33,332 bases of DNA from Streptomyces sp. BV286 (GTDB taxonomy: Bacteria > Actinomycetota > Actinomycetes > Streptomycetales > Streptomycetaceae), in the NCBI RefSeq assembly GCF_019090165.1, contig NZ_JAHRIB010000165.1, forward strand, positions 1 through 33,332. Reading direction: 5' to 3'. The position numbers and the translations under genes are program-made. The notes under the pieces are model-generated. The model had not been told where the DNA came from, ran no database searches, and worked only from the letters and a program-made list of their open reading frames with translations. How positions within the stretch are numbered: position 1 is the first letter of the stretch; the number at the start of each line of letters is the position of its first letter. Positions 7,646 through 14,538 of the stretch are shown in pieces.

Positions 7646-8670
7646 CCGGCAAGCCCGAACTCCCGCAGGGCGGCGGCGACCTGCTCGATGCCCCCGACCG
7701 TGCGGATGGTCGGGTTCAGTGCCTGCCCGCTGAGCAGGACGTACCGCTTCTTCCTGACGGCGGTCATGTTCTTGGTGACCGGGTCGGACTCCAGGAACTC
7801 GATCTTCTTCTTCGCGGACTCGGCGGTCTGCGACCTGCGCGTGAGGTCACCGATGACGAGGACGTCGGGGTCGCGGTCGGCGACCGTCTCCCAGTTGATC
7901 TGGGGCCATTCGTCGTGGGTGTCGTCGAAGACGTTCTTCGCGCCGAGGGCCCGGGTGATGATGCCGGGCGCGCCGCAACAGCCCGCCATGTAGGGCGAGT
8001 CGGAGTTGGCGAACCAGTAGAGAAGGGTGACGTCGGACGCGTCGACCCCTGCGGTGGCCTTCTTCACCCGCTGCCTGAGGCCGGCGACGAGCCGCTCGCC
8101 GCGCTTCTCCACGCCGAACACCTCGGCCAGGTCGCGCACTTCGCCGTAGACGGTGTCGATGTCGAGGGCCTGCTCGCGGGCGCCGTCGCCGCCGGCCGCG
8201 TTGTCCTTGCCCTCGCAGTCGGAGGGCGAGACATAGGTGGGGACACCGAGATTGTCGAACTGCTGCCGGGTGGCCACACCTCCCTTGCCGAGCGTGGACA
8301 CGAACGAGGCGGCGACGAAGTCGGGGTCGGCGTCCAGGACACGTTCGAAGGAGGGGTTGTTGTCGGCGATCCGCTCCACTGTCGCGTTGGCCTTCTCCAG
8401 GCCCTTCAGCACCGGATCGGTCCAGGTGGCGGAGCCGGCCATGCGGTCGGCGAGGCCGAGGGACAGCAGGATCTCGGTGGTGCCCTGGTTGAGGGAGACG
8501 GCCCGCCGTGGCGGTGAGCCGACGCGGACGGACACACCGCAGTTGTCGAGGGTGACGGCGGCCTCGGAGTCCGCGTCGGACGGTGTTCCCTGCGCACCGC
8601 CGCAACCGGTCAGCAGGAGGGCCCCGGACAGGACGAGGGCGGCAGGACGGGCAAGACGTGCGAAGGGCAC
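7642..8670 (-). CDS. btuF: Corrinoid/iron ABC transporter substrate-binding lipoprotein
   Basis: 342-residue periplasmic-binding-type lipoprotein of the FecB/BtuF class. A short positive N-terminus and hydrophobic stretch lead to lipobox LLTGC (Cys23). The two lobes follow, with the typical SLNQGTTEILLSLGLADRMAGSA start and a NWETVADRDPDVLVIGD stretch in the second lobe. GTG 8670 was chosen because GAGGA sits six bases upstream and a normal signal peptide results. An in-frame TTG at 8736 would add 22 hydrophilic residues and has no such site. It is the first gene after the cobalamin riboswitch, so high B12 should reduce its expression. An extra CC pair (AGCCGAP-like region, residues about 225-235) may matter for ligand binding but is unproven. 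Confidence 0.9.
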   Translation of the reverse strand: MPFARLARPAALVLSGALLLTGCGGAQGTPSDADSEAAVTLDNCGVSVRVGSPPRRAVSLNQGTTEILLSLGLADRMAGSATWTDPVLKGLEKANATVERIADNNPSFERVLDADPDFVAASFVSTLGKGGVATRQQFDNLGVPTYVSPSDCEGKDNAAGGDGAREQALDIDTVYGEVRDLAEVFGVEKRGERLVAGLRQRVKKATAGVDASDVTLLYWFANSDSPYMAGCCGAPGIITRALGAKNVFDDTHDEWPQINWETVADRDPDVLVIGDLTRRSQTAESAKKKIEFLESDPVTKNMTAVRKKRYVLLSGQALNPTIRTVGGIEQVAAALREFGLAG

Positions 8671-8677
8671 GGGAGTT

Positions 8678-8709
8678 CCTCGGGCGTCGAGGGCTCGAAC
8701 GCGGAGCCC
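8678..8709 (-). promoter_or_regulatory. Candidate expression platform: two mutually exclusive hairpins over the btuF ribosome site
   Basis: On the minus strand, CCTCG (8692-8688) can pair with CGAGG (8682-8678), closing a 5-base loop and burying the GAGGA ribosome site (8681-8677) of the binding-protein gene. A competing 6-bp hairpin pairs GGGCTC (8709-8704) with GAGCCC (8696-8691). The two share bases 8691-8692 and so exclude each other. This fits translational control by the upstream riboswitch; the folding is my reading and was not computed. Confidence 0.5.
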
Positions 8710-8745
8710 GGTCGTACGGTGCTCCCCCGCCGTCAAGGGACCGCG

Positions 8746-8912
8746 GAGGCCGCCAGCAGGTCTTCGGACTCGGGTTCACCCGGACGAGGCGCCTTCCCGG
8801 ACCGTCATACCGGTCCAGTGGCCGATGCCCCGCCCGTCACCCTCACCGCTGCGCGTCAGCTCCGGATTTCCACCGGATTCCCTGACCCACGTACATGGGT
8901 TCGACTGGCCTC
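8746..8912 (-). promoter_or_regulatory. Cobalamin (AdoCbl) riboswitch
   Basis: Minus-strand leader with the conserved cobalamin aptamer elements in order: P1 5' strand GAGGCC (8912-8907) pairing with GGCCTC (8751-8746); the GGGAA...GGTGGAAATCC stretch; GGAGCTGACGCGCAGCGGTG (P4-P6 core); a GGCCACTG segment; and the 3' B12-box region with GAAGACCTGCTGGC (8765-8752). This class binds adenosylcobalamin and usually represses B12 transport or synthesis genes. It lies 76 bases upstream of the chosen btuF start and assigns the ABC operon to corrinoid uptake. Confidence 0.95.
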
Positions 8913-9021
8913 GGCAAGCTATCACGGCGGCTTTCGCGGCCTCGCGGCGGTGCGAGAACCCCGGATCCGGAGTCGTTCCTCGCCGGGCGCCCTGCCCACT
9001 TCCCGCGGCCGGGCGGCGGGC

Positions 9022-9075
9022 CTCACCGGCCGGGCGGGCGTCACCGGCCGCGCAGGCGTCACCGGCCGCGCGGGC
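9022..9075. repeat. Three tandem copies of an 18-bp unit
   Basis: Three adjacent 18-bp copies (9022-9039, 9040-9057, 9058-9075) share TCACCGGCCG-GC-GGC and differ at only a few positions. They lie in the divergent gap between the cobalamin riboswitch and the CoA-binding gene. The remainder of 8913-9155 shows no gene. The repeat may be slippage-derived or protein-binding; nothing in the sequence decides. Confidence 0.8.
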
Positions 9076-9155
9076 GCCCGGCGCCGGGAATCACCGCCCC
9101 GCGCCCGCTGTTGTCCGGCGCAGCAGCCCTCACCCGCACCCCCAGGAGGCCCACC

Positions 9156-9563
9156 GTGTACGGCGACCCGGCAACCGTCCGCAAGATCCTCACCGAGCTC
9201 GGCGACACCTGGGCGGTCGTCGGCCTGTCCTCGAACGAACGGCGTGCCGCGTACGGCGTCGCCGAGGTGCTCCAGCGCTACGGCAAGCGCGTCGTCCCGG
9301 TCCACCCGAAGGCCGAGACGGTCCACGGGGAGAAGGGGTACGCCTCGCTGGAGGAGATCCCCTTCGACGTCGACGTCGTCGATGTGTTCGTCAACAGCGA
9401 CCTCGCCGGCGCCGTCGCCGACGAGGCCGTCACCATCGGCGCCAGGGCCGTCTGGTACCAGCTCGGCGTGATCGACGAGGCCGCGTACGAGCGCACCCGC
9501 GCGGCCGGCCTCGACATGGTCATGGACCGCTGCCCGGCGATCGAGATCCCCCGCCTGGGCTGA
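9156..9563 (+). CDS. CoA-binding domain protein (YccU type)
   Basis: 135-residue stand-alone CoA_binding_2 Rossmann domain, like E. coli YccU. Seen are the N-terminal strand and nucleotide loop TWAVVGLSSNERRAAYGVAE, then VVPVHPKAETVHGEKGYASL, VVDVFVN and VWYQLGVIDE, matching the succinyl-CoA-synthetase-like fold. GTG 9156 is chosen because AGGAGG lies six bases upstream (9144-9149); the frame extends further upstream, but only through the tandem repeat and Arg/Pro-rich sequence. The physiological role of the family is not well established. It is monocistronic, with a hairpin directly after its stop. Confidence 0.92.
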   Translation: MYGDPATVRKILTELGDTWAVVGLSSNERRAAYGVAEVLQRYGKRVVPVHPKAETVHGEKGYASLEEIPFDVDVVDVFVNSDLAGAVADEAVTIGARAVWYQLGVIDEAAYERTRAAGLDMVMDRCPAIEIPRLG

Positions 9564-9564
9564 C

Positions 9565-9581
9565 CTGCCGGACGGCGGCAG
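9565..9581. terminator. Small bidirectional hairpin between convergent genes
   Basis: CTGCCG and CGGCAG form a 6-bp stem with a 5-base loop, in the 27-base gap between the CoA-binding gene (plus) and the MHYT gene (minus). No T-tract is present. Confidence 0.5.
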
Positions 9582-9590
9582 CGCCTTCGC

Positions 9591-10472
9591 TCACCAGCCG
9601 CGCCGGGCGGGCGCCCCTGACTCGTACGTGCGCCGCTCCGTGGCGGACGGGGCCTCGAACAGCGCCCCGGGGCGGGCGGGCCGCTCCGTACTCCGGGCCA
9701 CGGTGCGACGGCGGGACGCAGCCGGGTCCCGGTCGCTGTCCCCGAGGACGAGCATCGGGTCGAACATCACGACCACTCCCGCGAGCAGCAGGAAGAGGAC
9801 CGGGCCGATGAGCATGGGCAGCAGGAGCGAGTAGGCGGAACCGCCGCCCCCCGGCGTGCCGGTCGCCCCGTGCAGATGCACGCTGACGGCCGCCATGCCC
9901 GTGTAGTGCATGCCGGACACGGCCACACCCATGACGAGGCTCGCACCCAGGCTGGTCAGGAAGCCGCGGATCGCGACCGCGGCCCAGAGCGCGGCCGTGG
10001 CGGCGACGATGGCGATCACGACGGAGAGCGCCACGGTACCGACGTCGTACTGCAGGCGGCCGTTGAGGCGGATGGCCGCCATGCCTATGTAGTGCATGGC
10101 GGCGACTCCGAGGCCGGTGAAGGCGCCCGCGATGATCAGGGTCGTCGTGTTCCCGCCCCGGTATCCGACGGCGAACACGCCCAGAGCGACCACGGCGATC
10201 GCCACCGCGAGGCTGAGAATCGTCAGCCCCACGTCATACCTGATGCGGCTTTCCTCGACCTGGAAGCCGATCATCGCGATGAAGTGCATCGTCCAGATGC
10301 CGCAGCCGATCGACGCCGCGCCGAGCGCGAGCCAACCCGGTTTCCACGACCGGTCGTTCCCCAGGGACCGGGTGACGCAGCGCAGCCCCAGAGCCGCTCC
10401 CAGACAAGCCATGACATAAGCCGTCAGTGGCGTGACCATCCCATAACTGAAACCGTCGACCGTACCTTGCAT
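9591..10472 (-). CDS. MHYT-domain integral membrane sensor protein
   Basis: 293-residue membrane protein with three MHYT-type motifs (MHFI at residue 62, MHYI at 126, MHYT at 188), the set that defines the seven-helix MHYT domain proposed to bind copper and sense O2, CO or NO. About seven hydrophobic helices span residues 10-245. They are followed by a hydrophilic Arg/Pro-rich tail (about 255-293) with no GGDEF, EAL or kinase domain, so any signalling output would need a partner. ATG 10472 follows a GGGGGGA ribosome site by nine bases. It is transcribed alone. Stand-alone MHYT proteins are common in streptomycetes. Confidence 0.9.
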   Translation of the reverse strand: MQGTVDGFSYGMVTPLTAYVMACLGAALGLRCVTRSLGNDRSWKPGWLALGAASIGCGIWTMHFIAMIGFQVEESRIRYDVGLTILSLAVAIAVVALGVFAVGYRGGNTTTLIIAGAFTGLGVAAMHYIGMAAIRLNGRLQYDVGTVALSVVIAIVAATAALWAAVAIRGFLTSLGASLVMGVAVSGMHYTGMAAVSVHLHGATGTPGGGGSAYSLLLPMLIGPVLFLLLAGVVVMFDPMLVLGDSDRDPAASRRRTVARSTERPARPGALFEAPSATERRTYESGAPARRGW

Positions 10473-10642
10473 ATGCCAACATCCCCCCGGAACACAACTG
10501 TTGCGTGGACAGATGTACGTGCCACGCCAGGGCGGGAGCAAGCGGTTTCGTTCAATTCGCAGCCAACTGCGTTGTCCAGCAATTACTTCCGGTCACGAGT
10601 GGTCTCATTTGAGCCGGAGTGCATCATTCTGGTGGCGCGATC

Positions 10643-11440
10643 TCATCGCTGGGGCTTCGACGTCACCGTGAACTGCGCCCCGTCGGGATCGCGCAGCACC
10701 GCCTCCGTGACGGACGCCTCGCTCTGGACCGTTCCCCCGTGGGCGAGCGCGGCACGCACACAGGCCTCGACGTCGGCGACCGCGAAGTGGATCTGCCAGT
10801 GCGGCCGGATCGTGGGGTCGGGAGCGGCCTCCACCGCCCCGGAGTGGATCCGGGCCACCACGTCGCCGTCGCTGCGCAGGACGACCTCGTCCCCGTCGTA
10901 GTGCACCTCGCAGCAGCCGGGCCGCGAGGTCGCCCACTCCAGCACCTCCCCGTAGAACATGGCGGCGTCGAAGGCGTTGCGGGTGTGCAGCCTCAGGAAG
11001 GCGGGGGCGGCCCGGCGCCAGGTCTCCCAGCCGGCCACGAGCTGGCCCTCCCAGACGCCGAAGACGGCCCCGTCACGGTCCGCCAGCAGGGCGGCCCGGC
11101 CGGGCGGGAAGCCGATCGGCCCGACCGCTGTCGTACCGCCCCGCTCCTGCCCCCGGGCGACCGCCTCGTCGGCGTTGTCCACGGCGAAGTAGGGGGTCCA
11201 GGCAACGGCCATCTGCCACATCGAGGCCACGGCGGCGATACCCGCGACCGGCACCCCGTCCGCGTACGCGACCCGGAATTTGTCCATCAGAGCGGTCGTC
11301 CGGAACCGCCAGCCCAGCACCGCCCGGTAGAAGTCCTCGGCGGCCTGCTGGTCGCGGGCCGTCAGGCTGACCCAGCAGGGGGCTCCCACCACCGAGTGGC
11401 TGGAGACGACGTCGCTTCGGAGTGTTGCGTCGCGGTTCAT
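10643..11440 (-). CDS. Double VOC (glyoxalase-like) domain protein
   Basis: 265-residue protein with two vicinal-oxygen-chelate domains, about residues 18-130 (GAPCWVSLTARDQQAAEDFY, ending with DRDGAVFGVW) and 140-260 (FLRLHTRNAFDAAMFYGEVL, ending with RDPDGAQFTV). Tandem VOC proteins of this type include hydroxylase, dioxygenase-like and antibiotic-binding members; the substrate cannot be read from the sequence. ATG 11440 has AGGA eleven bases upstream. It is separated from arsR by two strong hairpins and is probably an independent unit. Confidence 0.88.
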   Translation of the reverse strand: MNRDATLRSDVVSSHSVVGAPCWVSLTARDQQAAEDFYRAVLGWRFRTTALMDKFRVAYADGVPVAGIAAVASMWQMAVAWTPYFAVDNADEAVARGQERGGTTAVGPIGFPPGRAALLADRDGAVFGVWEGQLVAGWETWRRAAPAFLRLHTRNAFDAAMFYGEVLEWATSRPGCCEVHYDGDEVVLRSDGDVVARIHSGAVEAAPDPTIRPHWQIHFAVADVEACVRAALAHGGTVQSEASVTEAVLRDPDGAQFTVTSKPQR

Positions 11441-11546
11441 GGCAGTACCGTTCCTGAATCGTGCCGAGGGGCGTACGGGGACGTCCGACAGCGTCGGAAG
11501 CACCCGCGGGGCCGGGGTTCCGCCTCTCTCAGCATCCCCCGCATCG

Positions 11547-11565
11547 GCCTCCCGCGCCCGGAGGC
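11547..11565 (-). terminator. Second hairpin downstream of arsR
   Basis: GCCTCC (11547-11552) and GGAGGC (11560-11565) form a 6-bp stem with a 7-base loop. It lies just beyond the stronger 11573-11604 hairpin in the direction of arsR transcription and may back it up. Confidence 0.4.
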
Positions 11566-11572
11566 AGGCTGC

Positions 11573-11604
11573 GGCTCATGCCCCGAGTACCCGGGGCATG
11601 AGCC
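11573..11604 (-). terminator. Perfect 13-bp hairpin terminating arsR
   Basis: GGCTCATGCCCCG (11573-11585) and CGGGGCATGAGCC (11592-11604) are exact inverted copies around a 6-base loop, 26 bases past the arsR stop. There is no T-tract, so it may stop polymerase by stem stability alone. Confidence 0.75.
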
Positions 11605-11630
11605 CGAAACAGACCCGTGGTCACGGCCGC

Positions 11631-11996
11631 TCAGTCGTGCGCCGGCCGGTCGCTCAACCGGTGGTCGGCCAGATTCAGCGCCTCGTCCACGACCCGGCGC
11701 AGATGGCCGTCCCGCAGCGAATAGATCACCCGGCGGCCTTCCTTGCGTGTGTTGACGAGACCCGCGAGCCGCAGCCGGGCCAGGTGCTGGGAAACGGCGG
11801 GGCGGGCGGCGCCGCACCGCTCCGTCAGCGTCGTGACGTCCGCCTCGTCCTCGGCGAGGGCGTGCAGCAGCACGAGACGGGTGCGGTCCCCCAGCAGGGC
11901 CAGGAGCTCGGCGGCGAGGGCGAACTGTTCCTCGCCCGGCGTACGCGGATGCTCATCGTGCGCAGGTGACAGGTGCATGCGTGCGCTCATACGCAC
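11631..11996 (-). CDS. ArsR/SmtB-family metal-responsive repressor
   Basis: 121-residue winged-helix repressor. The helix-turn-helix region (about residues 50-85) includes VTTLTERCGAARPAVSQHLARLRLAGLV and the wing RKEGRRVIYSLRDGH. The C-terminal helix is rich in possible ligands (DGH, DEALNLADH, APAHD-like end), similar in layout to the alpha-5 sites of the Ni/Co sensors NmtR and KmtR; the ANTR-type alpha-3 CxC site is absent. GTG 11996 is chosen because GGAG lies seven bases upstream (12007-12004); ATG 11990 and ATG 11978 are alternatives. It is divergent from a CDF metal exporter, its likely target. Co, Ni or Zn is the likely inducer; the exact metal is inference. Confidence 0.9.
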   Translation of the reverse strand: MRMSARMHLSPAHDEHPRTPGEEQFALAAELLALLGDRTRLVLLHALAEDEADVTTLTERCGAARPAVSQHLARLRLAGLVNTRKEGRRVIYSLRDGHLRRVVDEALNLADHRLSDRPAHD

Positions 11997-12001
11997 ATAA
12001 T
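11981..12001. promoter_or_regulatory. Candidate operator and -10 box between arsR and the CDF gene
   Basis: GTGCG and CGCAC form an inverted repeat with a 6-base spacer (11981-11996), overlapping the arsR start. Directly adjoining is CATAAT (11996-12001), a 5/6 match to the -10 consensus on the plus strand, ending six bases before an in-frame GTG (12008). No good -35 is visible, which is not unusual for a regulated promoter. Binding is not proven. Confidence 0.45.
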
Positions 12002-12058
12002 GGCTCCGTGGACCTCGCCGAGTCCACCGAACACTCCGGAATCCGGGAAGGGGCCCAG

Positions 12059-13249
12059 GTGAGCGCCGAGGACAGCGGGCACGGGCAGGAACACGGACAC
12101 GTCCACGATCACGGCTCGGGCCCTGAGCACGGGCCCGGACACGGACACGGGCCCGGACACGGGGCCGGTCGCTCCGGGGACGGGCACCGGCACGGACACG
12201 ACCACGGCCGTCCGGGCCGCGAGCACGGCCACGGGAGCCCGGGGCCCGGCGCGGGGCTGCCGTCGCGGCTGCGGCATCGCCTGGCGCACCTCCTCACCCC
12301 GCACTCCCACGCCACCTCCGACAAGGTCGACTCCGCCCTGGAGTCCTCGGCCCGGGGCATCCGCACGCTCTGGATCTCGCTGGCCGTCCTCGGCGTGACG
12401 GCCGCGGCCCAGGCGGTCGTCGTCGCGGTCTCCGGTTCCGTGGCGCTGCTCGGCGACACCGTGCACAACGCCGCCGACGCGCTCACCGCCGTACCGCTCG
12501 GCATCGCCTTCGTGCTGGGCAGGCGGGCCGCGACGCGGCGCTTCACGTACGGCTACGGCCGGGCGGAGGATCTGGCGGGACTCGTGATCGTGCTGACGAT
12601 CGCCGCCTCCGCGGTCTTCGCGGGATGGACGGCGTTCGACCGGCTGCTCGATCCACGCCCCGTCGAGCACGTGCCGGTGGTCGCGGCGGCGGCCGTCATC
12701 GGTTTCGCGGGCAACGAGTGGGTGGCCCGCTACCGCATCCGCGTGGGCCGCGAGATCGGCTCGGCCGCGCTGGTCGCGGACGGGCTGCACGCACGGACGG
12801 ACGGGTTCACCTCGCTCGCGGTGCTGCTGGGCGCGGGCGGCGCGGCACTCGGCTGGCAACTCGCGGACCCGGTGGTGGGGTTGGCGATCACGGCGGCGCT
12901 GCTCCTGGTGCTGCGCGACGCCGCGCGCGAGGTGTTCCGCCGGGTCATGGACGCGATCGACCCGGCCCTGCTCGACGCGGCCGAACAGGCGCTGCGGGAG
13001 GTGCCGGGCGTGCAGGGTGTCGGCGAACTGCGGCTGCGCTGGATCGGCCACCGGCTGCGTGCGGAGGTCGCCGTGGTGGTCGACGGGGACGCGAGCGTGC
13101 GTGCCGCCCACCAGGTGGCCGTCGCGGCCGAACACGCCCTGCTGCACGCGGTGCCGGGCCTCACCGCGGCCCTGGTGCACGCCGACCCGTCACCCGCGCC
13201 GGGCGAGTCGGACCCTCACCTGGCACTGGCCCACCACACGGTGGTGTGA
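12059..13249 (+). CDS. Cation diffusion facilitator (CDF) metal exporter with His-rich N-terminus
   Basis: 396-residue CDF antiporter. The first 60 residues hold 15 histidines in HGH/HDHG-type repeats, a typical metal-loading tail. Six membrane helices follow (about residues 100-300). The transport site is H136/D140 on helix 2 (DTVHNAAD) and H244/D248 on helix 5 (ADGLHARTD), the H-D/H-D set known for Zn, Co and Cd transport. The C-terminal cytoplasmic domain (about 305-390) has the ferredoxin-like dimerisation fold (VPGVQGVGELRLRWIG). GTG 12059 is taken because AAGGGG precedes it. GTG 12008, six bases after CATAAT, would give a leaderless form 17 residues longer. It is divergent from the ArsR gene that probably represses it. 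Confidence 0.93.
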   Translation: MSAEDSGHGQEHGHVHDHGSGPEHGPGHGHGPGHGAGRSGDGHRHGHDHGRPGREHGHGSPGPGAGLPSRLRHRLAHLLTPHSHATSDKVDSALESSARGIRTLWISLAVLGVTAAAQAVVVAVSGSVALLGDTVHNAADALTAVPLGIAFVLGRRAATRRFTYGYGRAEDLAGLVIVLTIAASAVFAGWTAFDRLLDPRPVEHVPVVAAAAVIGFAGNEWVARYRIRVGREIGSAALVADGLHARTDGFTSLAVLLGAGGAALGWQLADPVVGLAITAALLLVLRDAAREVFRRVMDAIDPALLDAAEQALREVPGVQGVGELRLRWIGHRLRAEVAVVVDGDASVRAAHQVAVAAEHALLHAVPGLTAALVHADPSPAPGESDPHLALAHHTVV

Positions 13250-13258
13250 CCCCGGCGG

Positions 13259-13816
13259 TCAGGCGACCCCGAGACCTTCGATCACCACGGCGTTCGGCAG
13301 CTCCGCGAAAACCTTGCCGGGCACGAGCAGCTTTCCCCGCCGTCGGCCGCTGCCCACCAGCACGTACGGCAGATCGACCAGCGCCGAGTCCACCAGCACC
13401 GGCCAGTCGGCGGGCAGTCCGAGGGGGGTGATCCCGCCGTACTCCATGCCGGTCTCGCCGGTCGCGGTGTCCATCGATGCGAACGACGCCTTGCGTGCCC
13501 CGAGTTGGCGGCGGACCACGCCGTTCACATCGACCCGGGTGGCGGACGGAACCACGCACGCGGCGAAGGTGGTCTCCCCGCCGCGCCGGCCGGCGACGAC
13601 CACGCAGTTCGCGGACCGGTCGAGGAGTTCCGGGCCGTAGTGCTCCAGGAAGGTGGCGGTGTCGGCCCACTCCGGTTCCGTGTCGACGTACACGATCTGC
13701 TCGGCCGGGACGCTCCCGCGCCAGTGGCGTACGGCATCGGCGACCGGGCCGGTCAGCACGTCGAGGCGGTCGGGGGCCGGCGTGGCGTCGTCGAACTGTC
13801 CGATGGGTGCGCGCAT
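13259..13816 (-). CDS. YbaK/aminoacyl-tRNA-deacylase domain protein
   Basis: 185-residue YbaK/ProX-type protein. Members of this family hydrolyse mischarged aminoacyl-tRNA such as Ala- or Cys-tRNA(Pro) in trans. The domain (about residues 35-180) shows the usual LDRSANCVVVAG strand, the RRQLGARKASFAS segment with the conserved Lys, and EYGGITPLGLP, equivalent to the G-x-x-x-G-x-x-x-P loop that defines the pocket. The N-terminal 35 residues are extra. Which amino acid it edits cannot be told. It converges on the CDF gene with a gap of nine bases. The ATG at 13816 is the only sensible start. Confidence 0.87.
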   Translation of the reverse strand: MRAPIGQFDDATPAPDRLDVLTGPVADAVRHWRGSVPAEQIVYVDTEPEWADTATFLEHYGPELLDRSANCVVVAGRRGGETTFAACVVPSATRVDVNGVVRRQLGARKASFASMDTATGETGMEYGGITPLGLPADWPVLVDSALVDLPYVLVGSGRRRGKLLVPGKVFAELPNAVVIEGLGVA

Positions 13817-13859
13817 GGCGGCACGCTAACAGCCGCTCCGACCTGCCCCGGCGAGGGCC

Positions 13860-14432
13860 TCAGTGCACGCCCGGCACCGACACGGCCATCACCATCTCCA
13901 GGGGTACGTCGCCCGTGTTGGCGTACGTATGGGGCGTGTTGGCCTCGAAGGAGGCGCTCGCGCCGGCCGGGACGCGGTACTCCTCGCCGTCGACCGTGAG
14001 GGTCAGCTCGCCCCGGATGACGTGGAGGAGTTCGACCGTGCCCGCGGGGTGCGGGTCCGAGGGGCTGCCGTCGCCCGGCATCAGCAGCCAGTCCCACATC
14101 TCCAGCGGACCGGGCGCCTCGGTGCCCGCGAGGAGCCTGTTGTAGCTGCCGGCGTCGGTGTGCCAGAGGCGTACGGCCTGCTCGGCCGGGACGATGCGGA
14201 CCGTGGGGCCCTGCTCGTAGTCGAGCAGGGTCGTGATGCTGATGCCGAGCGCGTCGCCGATCTTGACGACGGTGCCGAGGCTGGGGTTGGTCCTGGCCTG
14301 CTCGATCTGGATGAGCATGCCGCGGCTGACTCCGGCGCGGGCGGCGAGCGCGTCCAGGGTGAAGCCGCGCTCGGTACGCCAGCGCTTGACGTTGCGCGCC
14401 AGGGACTGGGTCAGCAGGTCGAGGTCCGACAC
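13860..14432 (-). CDS. XRE-family regulator with C-terminal cupin domain
   Basis: 190-residue one-component regulator. The helix-turn-helix (about residues 8-62) includes RWRTERGFTLDALAARAGVSRG and IEQARTNPSLGTVVKIGDALG. The cupin sensor domain (about 95-185) ends with a PHTYANTG stretch. GTG 14432 gives the VSDLDLLTQSLARNVKRWR beginning; a TTG at 14456 would add eight residues. The gene diverges from an EamA-type transporter with GTTC/GAAC inverted repeats between them, so it probably controls that transporter and itself in response to a small ligand bound by the cupin. The ligand is unknown. Confidence 0.92.
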   Translation of the reverse strand: MSDLDLLTQSLARNVKRWRTERGFTLDALAARAGVSRGMLIQIEQARTNPSLGTVVKIGDALGISITTLLDYEQGPTVRIVPAEQAVRLWHTDAGSYNRLLAGTEAPGPLEMWDWLLMPGDGSPSDPHPAGTVELLHVIRGELTLTVDGEEYRVPAGASASFEANTPHTYANTGDVPLEMVMAVSVPGVH

Positions 14433-14471
14433 ATTCCGTCCAATGTCTTCGTTCAATATTCTGGATGACAG

Positions 14472-14520
14472 AGTTCAATGAACTGAACTACGGTGTGGTG
14501 CACCGGATCGTTCACCGAAC
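14472..14520. promoter_or_regulatory. Inverted-repeat operator candidates between the XRE-cupin and EamA genes
   Basis: AGTTCAATGAACT (14472-14484) is a perfect inverted repeat around one central base. GTTCACCGAAC (14510-14520) is a second GTTC/GAAC repeat with a 3-base spacer. A further GTTCAA half-site lies at 14451-14456, and a GAAC half-site at 14485-14488. The repeated half-site in the 106-base divergent gap fits binding by the XRE-cupin protein. Confidence 0.6.
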
Positions 14521-14538
14521 TGTACTGCGAGGTACGTG

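Noticed and set aside
8671..8736. Earlier TTG start (8736) for the corrinoid-binding lipoprotein
   Set aside because: It would put 22 charged residues before the signal peptide and lies directly beside the riboswitch; GTG 8670 has a GAGGA site.
9022..9075. Possible CRISPR array
   Set aside because: Units are directly adjacent without spacers, only 18 bp and three copies; no cas genes nearby.
8895..9155. Upstream extension of the CoA-binding protein
   Set aside because: Translates to Arg/Pro/Gly repeats through the 18-bp units; AGGAGG before GTG 9156 decides the start.
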